A stretch of 64,000 nucleotides of DNA, taken from Trichoplax adhaerens. Its lineage: Eukaryota > Placozoa > Uniplacotomia > Trichoplacea > Trichoplacidae. This document shows positions 22,659 to 36,272 of this stretch, one piece after another (the stretch's first letter is position 1; every line of letters begins with the position of its first letter). The notes under the pieces are model-generated. The model searched no databases. It had not been told where the DNA came from and worked only from the letters and a program-made list of their open reading frames with translations. A program made the position numbers and the translations under genes. The stretch is from assembly GCF_000150275.1 (NCBI RefSeq), contig NW_002060943.1, positions 8,316,066-8,380,065 of the forward strand. The letters run 5' to 3'.

Positions 22659-25600
22659 TTAAACAACAGAAACATGATCTACTACAATATACTGTGATGG
22701 ATCGGCGTTACGATAATCTTTTTCTGGCACAGCTTCTTTGACATTTTGATGTTTTTTTGCTTTCATTTTAAAATTCAGCTTATGGCGTTTCCTAATTCGA
22801 GCACTATAAGCTACGCCCATGATTGGTACCGCGTAGTTACTTACATCAAAACCGGCAAAGCTGCTAGATCTGCGTAGTCGCCTGCCACTTCCCATGCTAC
22901 TAACAGAGTCAGAAGAGCTGTTTCTATCCATATAGTTCGATTGAACAGGTGAAAAGTAATGAATAAAATACATATTGCAACATCCTAAGAAAAAGACTCC
23001 TCCAGCGATGAAGAAAGGAATCTCAAAAGAGGAAGTAAGTGCGTAAATTTCTCCTATAAAAAAGAGGAAGTAATTATTAATTACTTTAAACTAGCATGTA
23101 TCAGCATTGGAATCATTATTATGATCTATCCATCAGCGGATTAATCTATACTTACCTATAATTATAGGTCCAAAGATGTTATTAATCGACATTACAATAT
23201 ATAATTGACCTAAGCCTTGAGCATATTTTGCGGGGCCGGTCACATCTAGGGTGATCACTGCTAGTAATGCAGTATAGCAACCATCGAACCAACCAAAAAC
23301 GATAACAAATGCTAGGACACCACCATAGTTTGTCGTTAACGGCAAACACGTAATGCATACAGCCATGAAAAGAATACATATTTGTGTAAAGTAGACGCGA
23401 TTCATTTTCGGATGATCACAAATTTTACCAACAAGAAGTTTACTAGCAGTAGCTACTATGCCAAGGTATGCAACAAGCATATTACTTCTGTCTTTATCAA
23501 TACCAATTCCTCGAGCGTATCTAACCTATTGATTAACAAAAAAAGAGTAGTTATTATTGTAACTATCTATTTCAAGGTGATTATCACTATTTTGTTTATT
23601 GCATCATTCAGGTCTCAATAAATACTGCTGTAACATATATCCGAATAAAGTTCTACTTACCAAATAAATATACGGGGTGAAGTAGCAAGTCTCAACAACA
23701 GCAGCAGATAACACCCAGGCGATATATGATTTTTTTCGCCAGTTAGAGAAATCCAAGCAAGAAGTGATTTTTTTACTTAAGCTGCAACTTGGGCGGCATT
23801 TAAAACGACGTTTCCTCTGATCAGGCGAGGGTGCAGAAGTGTCTGTTGCCCTTTGCCCTATTTCGATCTCATCAGCCTTACCGTAATCAAGGTTGAGTAC
23901 AATACCGTCGTTATCATCTCTGCTAGAACTTGAATTGCTTCTTGTTCTTGCTTCTATTGCTTCCATTTGAGATAATCTATCATTACGTGATTGTAATTCT
24001 TCAGCTACGACTTCGTCTTCAAATCGGATAGAGAATTGTTTCTTTTTTAGATTGTTGCCAGATTTTTTTTCCGTTTGTTTATGGATGCTTTTTAAATTTT
24101 TACTTTTGGGGGGAGATTTATTGCCTATCTCATTATTTTCATCCTTCTTGACTTGCTGCAAGGCCAAAGCATTATGATGACGTGACTTTCGCACTGTTTT
24201 CTTTTGTACACAGCACAGACAGCTAGTTTTCTTCGATTTAGAAGGGTCAGCAGGACGAACAAATATTCCGCATATCGCAAGTAAGGAGCAAACACCAGCC
24301 AGAACTTGATAAGTAACTCGCCAATCGGACGTAGTTAATAGCCAGTTAATCAATGGTGTCAATGCTAAACCTCCGATTCCACTACCAGCCGTAGCTAAAC
24401 CATTGACGAAAGATATGCGTTTATGAAAGTAGCGACCAAGGGCTACGAAAGAAGCAGTGTAACAAAGACTAGAGCCGCAGCCCCAAAGAACGCCATATGT
24501 GATATATAATTGATATAACTCATTGCAAAAAGAGGTTGTTAAAACTCCAGCTACGGCGATGACAGAGCCGATTATGACAGTTAATCTTAATCCAACTTGA
24601 TCACATAATATTCCGGATAATGGACCAAACATAAAGGTCATACCAAAAGAAAGAGAGCCAACGGCAGCTAAAAATGTATAAGATAATCATACGTTATTGA
24701 ATCATTTAAATAGTGGAATACAGTACATCCAATTTCTATTTCGACGAAGTTTGCGCAAACGAGATCGTGCGCAGCATCTTACGCTGTTGACTGTAATACG
24801 GCTGGCTATACGAGGATTACATATTTACATTCCGATAAAATGTGTAGCATTTACGCGTAAAGTATACTGTATGGCATTTATTAGGTTATAGTCAATTAAA
24901 CTCGCTTCTCCTGATGTGATAGTGCTGTATCTATCGTTAGTATAGAAATATCATTTAAAATATTCGCTGTACTTTTATGAATGCATTGGCTTCGGGTTCT
25001 GTTTATGATAACTAAACTACAATATATTCATATATTATAATTAATTAATTAAATAAATCATTTTAGAGGCAGAGATGACAAAATATCAATCACATATTTA
25101 CTCTAGGGTACATGTAAATTCTTGTCACGTGTTTATATTAACGTACTGTACTGTACTGACTGTGCATTTGTCTTCTACACGGCATAATGTCCGCACTCGC
25201 GGATACTCGCGGATAAATCCGTATTTTGCCAAAATATTCACAATACGGATTTATCCGCGATGGTACTGTATACTGTACTATACACTTGTACAGTATCTAG
25301 TATAAGTACAGTAACTATCTTGTGCTGTGCCTTCTTTCATACCGTAACGGTACGATTCGGTACATACTGTACTGTAGTGTATGCTGTACAGTGTACAGTA
25401 AGGACTTCTACCAAACGGTGGGAAACGGTTCGTTTTATGTATTTCTCCTTGGTATTGTATGAAAAATTTTTTTTCATACTGTTCTATATTCTCAACAAAG
25501 ATAGATTGATTGATCGCATGGGCTGCATCAGACTTACCTACTGCTGCGGTATCTTTATCTGTAACTCCAAAGACATGATTTTCAATAAAATAATCCAAAA

Positions 25601-25718
25601 ATAGTCCAAAAGAATTGTGAATTCCTAATATAATGCCGTTAATGATAAAAGCTACACCGGCTATAACCCAACCCCAGCCACCGTCAGGTGGAGCGCGACG
25701 AGCAGTTGAGTCAGCCAT
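22659..25718 (-). CDS. SLC16-like (monocarboxylate transporter family) MFS transporter, complete
   Basis: Four exons in transcript order: 25718-25538, 24667-23661, 23525-23156 and 23053-22659 (stop); introns of 870, 135 and 102 nt; phases agree; about 650 aa. The start ATG gives MADSTARRAPPDGGWGWVI, which carries the SLC16 signature (acidic-Gly-Gly-Trp-Gly-Trp) just before TM1. Exon 2 holds TM2-TM6, including the MFS motif GPLSGILCDQVGLR, and then a long charged cytoplasmic loop (Lys- and Ser-rich, about 140 residues) before TM7. Exons 3 and 4 hold the second six-helix half and a cytoplasmic tail ending VSVV. SLC16 members carry lactate, pyruvate, ketone bodies, aromatic amino acids or thyroid hormones; the substrate here cannot be read. 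The tail fits a class I PDZ ligand. Family call confident, substrate unknown. Confidence 0.92.
25207..25260. repeat. Perfect 19-bp inverted repeat in SLC16-like intron 1
   Basis: Arms at 25207-25225 (TCGCGGATAAATCCGTATT) and 25242-25260 are exact complements, with a 16-nt loop. Just before it, GCGGATA is repeated (CGCGGATACTCGCGGATA). It is flanked by GTACTGTAC-type repeats at 25143-25155 and 25262-25400. Likely a small foldback element or part of a transposon terminus. Confidence 0.8.
25262..25402. repeat. GTACTGTA-type repeat cluster
   Basis: Dense short palindromic units (TACTGTATACTGTAC, ACATACTGTACTGTAG, GTACAGTGTACAGTA) inside intron 1 of the transporter gene, similar to the 15.7-17.0 kb patch. 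Confidence 0.6.
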
Positions 25719-28700
25719 GGTACGTCCACAACGGCAGGCTTAATTCCAATCAGCGATCCAAATAATTAATTGTACGTATCTACTGTACGCTCGTCGTATA
25801 TCAGTCCAATATAAAATTCCGAAATTGGATCACTCGTGACAAGCTGTTATTAAAATACTGTGAAGGAGAGAAGAAACGAAAAAAAATTAGAATATATCGA
25901 GAGAGTAATGCAATGCTATTCTTTCTACTGTATAAAAAGCATTCATGACGAGAAAATAACGAAAGCCTGCACATTATTCCAGTAGACTTATGTCGGTATA
26001 GAACTGATTGATAGCACGTTGTGATCATAGAGCTCATGAATCTGTAAGAGAACAGAAGGCTCTTGAATTGCACGTTGTAAGATATTGCTTAATAATTGAT
26101 CAATGAACAGATCGCAGTGAGAAATAATAAATTGCTGTCACAAATTCGTTCCAATTTTTAAAATTTTATTTCGCTATACTGTTACTGGGCTTAAAGAATT
26201 GTTCGGAAGCATTTGATTAATCCTGTAACACTTCAATATATGTCATTATACTAACTATCTTTAAACATAGCATAGAACTGCATGTAGTGTACAAATGAAT
26301 CAATCATGTCATCTGTATTAATCTACTTGTTGTCATCACTCGTGGTTTGCCTATAAGTACCTACGCCACCGTATTCTGGAAACGATTAACTACGCTTACT
26401 TGTAAGCCTTTTAAGTTCTTTTAGTAATTTTAGTAATAAGGCAATTAGTGTATATAGCGATAAAGTAATAAATTCTTTTAAAATCCTGATCGATATCGTA
26501 AACTGTGAATAAATAGATCATCGAGCTCTTCTATTTCCGAGAGTACAGTATAAATGCAACCTTTCTATATAGGTACCGGTATAGTTGCAATCTATGATTC
26601 ATACCTAGTTACTAACATCTCTTTGCTTTTTATTTAAACAATTCTATTATGTACTCGACTCGGTGAAAGCATGGTGAAAATACCGCAACGATAACCTATC
26701 GTTTAGCTACTTGTAAAAAATTGAAATTTACCCTCTACTCACTAGATCGCTCAAGTAATCCCTACAACGGTGTTGAAAACTTCTTTTCTCAATTATTCAA
26801 CGGAACTGGTGCCAAGCGGAAAAACGCGGCCGGTCAACGTCTGAGTAACGTCGAAAAAAATTTTGGGGGAGATCTTTTCAGACAAGAAAAATTTTTTAAT
26901 AACGATGTTGTAATAAGCTAAAGGGTTATTGTAATCTACATGCTATTGTTTGTGTATTCACTTGAGGCATTGTTCAATGCTAGTTCTATTTGGCCTGCAC
27001 CAATCATGTCTGTATCGTGTCTGTGACGACATAATAGACTGATGACGTAATAATTACATGTTTGTTCTAGTTCGTGGGCACCTGGTAGATTGACAAGGGT
27101 TCAAATATCATGACCTTTGTAGGCTTACAGTATAGCGTCAAAATGTCGATGAAAGAAACGATTCTAAATCTGGATCTGGTAAGACATGTCCAGATCTTGT
27201 CCGATTGTATGTCGGCTAATTGACATTATAAGTATTGTAAACAGTCATCCTTAATAAAATGGATTAAAATAATCTAGATCTAGTCAGATCATAGCCTCGT
27301 TAGCGTAAATGTCTACTAGTACTAGAGACGGTCAAAGCAAAGCGTCTTACAAAGCTAATAATGATTAATACAATGTACCAATGCCTCGCTGGATACGAAG
27401 TTGAATATGCATCCAGATTTAAAAAAGACAGCGTTAAATCTAGTCAGATTGTATGCATAGTTGATTTACATTAGAAATCCTACAAGTACAGTATTACAGT
27501 CATTTTTGAACCCAATATAATCTAGATCTTGCCAGATCATATGCTCCTTAATAATTGTCTACTAGAGCCGGTGTGCCATATTAGAGACGGTTAAAGTAAA
27601 ATGCCCTTTATTGTAAATCTAACGGCTAATACTGTATGAGTATAAAACTTCGGTTGAATGAGAAGCTTAATATGGATTTAGTATATATCTGTGTAACAGC
27701 CTAAATGTTATAGGATCGTATGGTATATTCGCCAATGACATTGGAAAGGCCTTCTAAGTAAAAGGGTTCCCTTACTGTAATCAGAAGTTTAATATTGATT
27801 CAAGACACCTAAAGACAGCCCAGTTCCATAGACTACTAAATAGCCCCCGCTCTCTTTCTTAGCGATGCCATCGTACCGCAGACCTTCCAAGTAATAGGCT
27901 CCCTTAATTCCTATACTGTGCTCATGTTACTTTAATAAGGAGTTTAATATGAATTCAATATAAAATAAAAAGACAGCCCAAATACAGTATGTACACTACA
28001 GTATTTATTAGGGTGCTTTTATAAGAAGTTTAATAAAATAGATTCAAAGATGGAGCCCAGACCTTGTTAGATTGTGTATTAGTTAGCGTACAATGAAAAC
28101 CTCTAAGCAAACGGTTACCTTAGAATGGTATGGATTCTATGTGTTACTTGAATGAAGAGTTTAACATGGATTCGATATACTGTAACTAAGTTCAAATCTA
28201 TATATATTTATATCAATTTAATAAATCTAAAAGACAGCCCAGATTTTGTCAGGTCATATGCTCGCTAATGTACACAGTAGATCGCTTTAAAAAAAGTTGA
28301 ATGTTAGCCTACAGTATCAGGATTCAATTTTTTTTTATGTAGCTGGGTTTTGCTAAGCTTTAAGGAAGACTATTTAGTGTCAATTTTTATCGGTGAAATG
28401 GTGTACGTTCTAAGGATTCAATATTCACTAAAAGCTCTACCTTCCAAGATTGTGCATAGCCAAATCAAAAATTCATTCATATACTGCCTTAATTGTAATT
28501 ACCCATATAGTATACGAAACAACAATTTTCGAAATACTGCATTATTCATCTAATAAGATCGCAATTAAGGAGTAAAGATAAGTAAAACGGCTACATGTTT
28601 AAGTATTATTCTTTTGCTGGTATTAGAAAGAACAATAATAAATGTAATTAAGTTAACAATTCGCTTCAATTTCATTCCTACTCATCAACTAAAAAAAGGT

Positions 28701-31700
28701 GATTGCGTGTAATATCGTAAGTACTAAACTATAATTTTATCAGACGTGCCAAATACAGTATTAATATATACGAATATACTGTATATAGTATAAAGTACGA
28801 TAATATTCTTGTCTGAAAAATGACATTTACTATTGTATATCATCACATAAACATAGCACAGTATGTGAGACCATTCTTAGTTCCATAAAACTAAAATGGA
28901 GAGAAATGGTTGAAACTCAACCTTATTTAGTCATATATCACTAAAAGTGTTTCTATAGGGTTAATCAGTTCCATATGTATACATATTGCATTTTAAAAAG
29001 AAGCAATAAAAAAATGAACAAAGAGATACCGTAAATAATGCTTTTGGCCAGACTTCATATACGATGCGTTGATTAAGCCATTACAAACAAGCTCGTTAAT
29101 TAGACTAGCTACGCTACCGCAGTATACGAAAAAGCAAGTTGATGATATATTGTACCAAAGTTGATTTCAAACAGGAAAATACGATCATTATTTTATACTC
29201 CCTTTTAATCTCAATAATGGCATAAAGATGTGTATTAGTTTGTTTATTTGCAATGGATGTTTTTCCTTTCAAACATTAAGCAAATATTGAATTGCATAAT
29301 GAGAGAAAAGGCAGTGGTCTAGATAACGACTGTCATAACAAGAACTATAGTACCTTTTGGTTTGAATCATCTATTTATCCATTTATACTGCAGTTCGTAG
29401 TCAGTAGAGTATATCATCTCAGATATAAGCTACTATTTTAAAATTTTATTATTGACCAAATGGATTACTTATCACGATACGGAAAGATCGAGCAAGACTT
29501 TTCTACCGATACGATAAAAATGTGGATATTAATTGAACCTATGCAATGAACTAAGCTTAACCTTTATAACGCTTGATATATAAAATAATCTTTATCGATC
29601 ACAGATGATGATAAACATAAATTTATACAGTGCACAACAGCAGTGAATATGAGAGCGCAATATACTGAAGATGATAGTTTATAACATGAATCGTGAACTA
29701 GTGGGAGAATTCTCCATCTAGCTTTGGTATAGTTTTCGTGTCAGTGGCAATTTAAGAAAAATATCTTTTATACTGTACATTAGTCAATCTCGAAATACAG
29801 ACGAATGCCTGAGTGTAGAATACGACAGCTTTTACACTACGGGAATAACATTAGTTGCATTATTTCCATTACAATTAATCACATAAAATAGAAAAATAAC
29901 GAAATTAGCAGATATCACCAGGAGATAATAAAAAGCCGTAGTTAGAAAAGATAACATGGTAAAGCATACTGTTTTAGAGAAAACTTTGTCTAAATTGTAA
30001 AAGTCCATCGATGCAATCTACCATTTCAGTATATCAAACGGAATAAACACTACAATGTCAAGACAGAATTTAGTAATTTGATTTTTTTAAGCCCAATCCT
30101 ATCATTACTCTACATATATTTGTTTAAAATTAGTTGTTGATCAATCGTAACGATTGCGAGTATTGAACTCTGAATTGTAATAATGATCATTAATTTTATG
30201 GATTGATATCAGAATATCTTTTTTGGGACTAATCAGTAATTGTAACTGCCCCTCATAGAATACAAAGTTGTTAAGGGATATTGTAAATAAAATAACCACA
30301 AAGTCGAAGATTTTGGGCCGTAAACAGCAAAAGTCAAAAATAAAGATTGTAATTAAGATTATGAAGTCCCTTTCTCACTTACTTCTTGAAGCGATAGTGC
30401 AAAAATTTTAATAGAAGTACAGTGTGATGATCAACCACAAAACACCAAGGTTCCAACAAAGTCAGAGCAGGAGGGTAAAATCAAATGGTAGTCATTACCT
30501 TCCAATCTAATCTTATTTAATGTATAAGCAATCTTTCACAAAAGATTAACTACGTAAATGAATACCAGTTGGTGTGGATCGTATCTAACTAAGGTCTTAA
30601 CAAGAGGCCAAAGGCAAATTGTAGTTCTTATTACTCCAAGTTTAACCTTCATCTAGGATCCTTTACAATCTATCGTCTGCAGTAGTTGTATGTATCTATT
30701 GCCATCATGAACATTATCAAAGCTCTTTCATTCTTTCAAATGAAGAACAATTAGTATTCAATTGTTTCGTTTACCCAATATTCCTTTTCAATTAGTTCAA
30801 AAAGTGACAATAATCATAATTAAAAACAAAGCTCTACTATCAACAAGCAATCTAGATAGGCTCGAAATAAGATAGACAATAAGTTCGATAGAAGCAGACA
30901 ATACTATCTAATTATTTATCTTTTTATATCTAACTATAGTTGCTGATCAATATCTGTTCACAACATAGGATACGATATTTAAAGTTTTTTGCATTAAATT
31001 TAGCTGTTAGCGTTAAAATTATCATCTTTTCCTAATAGAATCATCAATATTTTTCCTGAGTCGTCCAGAGCATTATAATTAAAATTCACATATACTTTCA
31101 TTATTAAGTAAATTGTTATTCAATAATTAATGGTAAGTAAGGTCGATTCGTTTAAATATTGCCAACTCTTTAAACATATGCCCGCTACGAAGAACTACGT
31201 CAAAGATTTAAATCTGATATGAATAAATAGGCTCCGGCTAATTGTTAACGTTTCTATGAGGGACAAATAGAAATTTGTGTCATCTTTTAAATTTAAAGAC
31301 ATCAATTCTTCAATAAAAAGATATAGATGAAAATAAATTCATAGTTTACAATATTGAATGATAGTGGCAAAGGTAGGAGTAGGTCACCATTTTCCAATAT
31401 TGCTAAATGTAAATTAAATTAATTTATTTTTATAACCTCCTGCGTAAGATCATATATCAAAAACTAACTTGACTACATGAGTAATATTGGTTGGGAAATA
31501 ATGACCATAAAAATTGTATCTATTTCTTGATGATGAAAGCTACAGTGTCTAGATGAAGTACTTGATAACACATTCGGAGGTATATTGAAGATGTTTTATG
31601 CCCATTTAACAGTATTTTGTTATACTTGGTTGTTTAGACGAATGGTTTGAATTCATTAGATAGCATCAACTTGAGTAAAAGGTCACGTTTTTATTTCGTG

Positions 31701-34700
31701 AAACTGCATAGTTCATTTCATGACCAATGTTTGCACAATATTGAAGATCGACTAGAGAGATAGGAGTATATTCCCGGCAATATTGTATTACTAAAGGCTC
31801 AGTATTTAACTACAAACTGTTTTGCTTGAAAGACGATTTTCAAGAATATATACGAAAGTAGACATCTTGCATACAACTAAAGTGAAACAGCATTATATTT
31901 AATTGTCGAATCGTGCTCATTTTAAAGAAATTCTAGGTATTCTAATGGATTTCAATGGCACTTGACGAAACTTATTCGATAGACGCAACTACTACATTTG
32001 GTACTTTTACTGAATTAATTCATATTATGCAAGAAAGATAATGACATTTGCAAAGCCTAATACCAGAACATATGTTTCAATAATTACTAATGCCGTATCT
32101 CATTCTATTAGCCATATTTACAGTTCTAAGATTTTGCTAATTTATTTACAGAATCTTTACTTGAATTACATGGTACTAGACAGGAAGTCTATACTTTTTA
32201 TTTTATATTTGTCTAATCTGAGATCGTCAATCTTTCCGGCGCTTCTTGTGTGAACGTACAGCAATTGTCGTTTGCTTACTACAATTACAAGATACAAACA
32301 TAGCTGAAACTTTTATGTCTGATGTTCTTGCATGGATGGGTTAGCGAATACGAGAGCGCTCAAAACGAGTATAGATACTACAATGCTTTTATTAATAAAA
32401 TACTTTGGAGCTCGTCTATAATACGATATACGGAGTATAAACTGTTAACTCATAATTTGATGTACTTGTGTTTAAAAAAATGTTTAATAAAATTATGTTT
32501 AAAATCTTCCTGCAAGGTACGTTACGGATAAGTAGAGGTGGTTGAAAAGATCTTTTCCACTTTTACCTGCTTTGTGACAACAATTAATATTTGCTCACTG
32601 TAATCTCTTTATCTTGGTAGCCCTCAAATTCATATACACATTCATATACTGTACATGAATGATATAATAACTATTAAAGTAGTTTTAATATACAGAACCA
32701 CCAATAATTTGCCTTGTATCTTAAATACGTATTGTAAATAAATCGGAATCTACGTCGATTTGAATGTTTATTACTGCTAATACATGCTTATTTGCAGAAA
32801 TTGCATCACTAGTAGCCAATTTTTTAATGTCATCTGATTTTACAGCACAGTTCTGTTCAGATCCCGGTTTCCTAGACAGTATTAAGTCATAAAAACAACT
32901 TGGTATGCTGCATTGGTAGGTCTACATTATAGTTAGTCTTGATCTGTAAATTAAACTGCCAACCTTCTGATGGCAGTCCATCGTAATGATTAATGGAATG
33001 ATAAAATTAAAGAAAGCAAATAATGTTGATATTTGTGATAACAAGCAACACTTATTAACACTTTCTGCATTGCCTAATTCCTATTAAAACGTCATCTCAG
33101 GTAAGATGTTCATGTAATGCTACGAATTATAGGAATTTATAACCGTAATAACGATTTACCACACTGTTGTTATATCATCTGAATATAGACTTGTCCGATT
33201 TCGTGCTGATATAATCAAATTCATTTATGAAATTATTTTGAATTATTACTAACTCCAACATCTTAACTCGTATAGGATCATTTGTTTTTGAAATATAATT
33301 TTAGTGGACAACTAATATCAGAAATGTACCAAATATATAATTACTTGTCCATTGCACTAATACTACCTTACGTAGTGAGACTGAAACGGTAATATAATCC
33401 ATTTGTCAGTCAAATTATATCCTGCAATGAGATGTAGCAGATCTTGGTAGTGGAGTAACATGCATCCTTACTTCTCTCCTATACTGCCTACGTATTCTGC
33501 ATTTTTGCAACAATAAATTGATGTGATTATTTACAAGTACATACTATGACCAATGGCATGGTATGTTGGACTAAATAGGCAAATATTGATAAAGCGAATT
33601 GCAAATTTGTAAATATGGTACCTAATCACATAAGCACGTGTCAAGCTCGTGTTATATTCCTACCTTGATAGCCGGCATGGGGTTGATTCCTTTTAAAGCT
33701 ATACGAATAGTTTACTATTATGTTGTCAAAACACGTACAAACAGTTCTAGAAGGTTTCTTGTTAAAATATCAGTTATTTCTATCTTTAGTCGATTTCTAG
33801 TATAAAACTTACTTATACTTTAACAGTAATTTAAAATATGGTTATAATGGTACCGTAATGCAATGAATCCCTGCCACCCTCCCTTTAATGTACCGTAGGG
33901 CGCGTGCTGCCATAGTCAGCGTTCAATCTCATCTATCAATTGTAGTTAAAATAGAATACAAGGTACCTCCTACTTCTTATTTTTATCCTGACATTAAGCA
34001 TATCTCCATAAATATAGAAGAGCCTATATTTACATTCATTTATTATGACATTAACCTACGACGAGGCACAGGCTACTCTCCTGAGGTTTTACGCACAATT
34101 TTATTCTTTCCTTTGCAACTTCTACCTACTCATCAATAAAGTATCAGGACAAAAGCATTTAACAAAGCATAGAATAACTCAAAATTATTCTAGTTTCCTA
34201 TTTTTCATTTAATACACAACATAATCCTATATAATTTTGATCCTAAAGGATTGTTATTACCTTCGTCTGTTGTATACACCTATTTTCAATTCATCTTCCC
34301 CCGTGACAATTGCCGATATCCGCACGCAGAAAAGATAGATGAAACATTTGTGAACAAATACACGCTACAATATTTATTAATGAGACTTTCTTAAGATCGA
34401 CATTTTTCTTTCCGGTTATAATAATCGTAAAGGTAGGCAAGATCTGATTTTTATTGTGCTATATAGACATCTCGTTATGTTTATTATCAATCTTTCTAAA
34501 ATATAGTCGATATTTATCATATTAGAAGATATGCTATACTAGGATCTTAATTAGATACCGCCATTTTTACTATTATGCTATCTTATAGTAACATATTAAA
34601 TTATAGCAAATCGATGATGACTTTTTCCTAACTTGTGTTTAAGACAAAAATTTTCATTTTATCTTTCAATACTTGTCGCTATCATAACAGCGTAATCGTT

Positions 34701-36272
34701 AAGTCATAACTCTTACCCGGTACAAAATAGAATTACCAAATCAATTTAGTTAGAGATTTATCACGTAATCTTTCATATCACTATGTGCCCTGGTTATAGA
34801 TTAAATGGCGATAATGACGAGCTATTAGAGATTTAAAGGATCATCAATTTGCCAATACTGCAAGCGACTGCTTACGCTTTTGGGTATAATTTTTATATAG
34901 ATATTATCATATCGTTATTATTGCCAGTTCTAGGGGCATTGTTTATATTAGGGTAAATTCAAATTATTTTCGGTTTACTTCCGTGATGAATTTAAACGTT
35001 CTAATTAATCCATCACTACTGCAACTTACCTTCTAAATATTATTAGTCTTATTATTTGACTACGACAGGTGAGAATAAAATTTAGTGTTATGATAATGAA
35101 AATTACAAACTTAAAAATATCTAGCAACAATATGTTCAGTACTGTACTATATGAAAACTTTTTTGCTATACAGAACCATTAGACAAGGCAATAGAATGAA
35201 AGTTAATTAAAATAAAAATTTTAAACTTGTTTTCTACCTTTATCATTCTTAATAGAAATATCTATGCAATATGCCTTATGGTAGAAAATATTAAAATCCA
35301 TTATGAGCTTTTCCTTATTATCATCTTTATTGGTGTAGTGTCATTAGAATGAAGTTGGATTTTTTGCTACAATTAAAAGATAAGAAAAAGCTATTTAATT
35401 TTATTGGCTTATACATGCCAACGCAGTAATGGTAATGCTAACTACTATAACGCCAGGTTAAATTGATGTACACTTCGTATACAAGAGTAGCCGACTCATT
35501 GACTAGTAAATTAAAAAACATAACATAATTTTTCAATCAAAACTGAAAAGGTTGAATTTAGCATATACTAATAAGCAAAAATAGATGTTTAAAAATTAAG
35601 TTATTTTCCGACCATCATCAATCTCTTTGTAAGTAAATGGGAAGAAATTGAATGGGAAATTATATTGAGTCATAATCTTGGCCGTGGTCAAAAGTATGAA
35701 AATTATTAATATGAAGACCATTTATTATTAGTATATAATGCTAAATCGGCTAACGAGAAATTTGCCTGCGGATACCTTTTATCTGTTTTGAAAAATTATA
35801 CTTTACTTAGAATATTGAAGACAATAAAATTAGACTCATTTTAATTGGAAAGCTTATGATGTATCAACATCTTGCAATTAAGTAGGAGTAATGTAGCGGT
35901 ATATCATCAGTTTTATCAATTATCATTTCACAATATATTTATCTATAGATCTACCGGTTGAAAAAGACTACAAATACATCGTAATCCCTTTCAACGAATG
36001 TGTCTAAGAAACACAAACGATTTAGTTTCGATACTTGACATAGAGCAATGCTATCTTAAATTGGAGTTAGCTCTAAGATTGTAAAGTGATATTATTGAGT
36101 AATACAAATAAATAAAATGAGTATTAGGGCGTAAAGACTTTCTTAAATCGATGATGATACATACGAGTAAATATTGTAAAACAGTAATTTTTCGATTATC
36201 ATGTGTAAAATATTGTACATGTCATTAGAAATAAAATATACACTGCTATATGTATTAATGAATTTATCTACT
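25719..36272. other. 10.5-kb stretch with no supported gene
   Basis: AT-rich sequence with many stops on both strands. Short open frames (for example 26721-26921, 28350-28553, 33888-34139) show no recognisable domains or partner exons. The only structure I see is the diverged tandem repeat at 27.2-28.3 kb. It may hold the 5' UTR and promoter of the transporter at its start and distal regulatory DNA or decayed transposons elsewhere. Confidence 0.4.
27174..28290. repeat. Diverged tandem repeat array
   Basis: A block like AGACAGCCCAGAT-CTTGTCAGATCATATGCTC recurs with decay near 27190, 27273, 27438, 27521, 27811, 27971, 28055 and 28235. Linked motifs AAGTTTAATATNGATTCAA and CCTTCNAAGTAANAGG also recur. 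Several spacings are near 83 bp or about twice that. Consistent with an old satellite. Confidence 0.6.

Noticed and set aside
26721-26921. 66-residue open frame in a slightly GC-richer patch
   Set aside because: No ATG at the start, no recognised motif, no matching exon.
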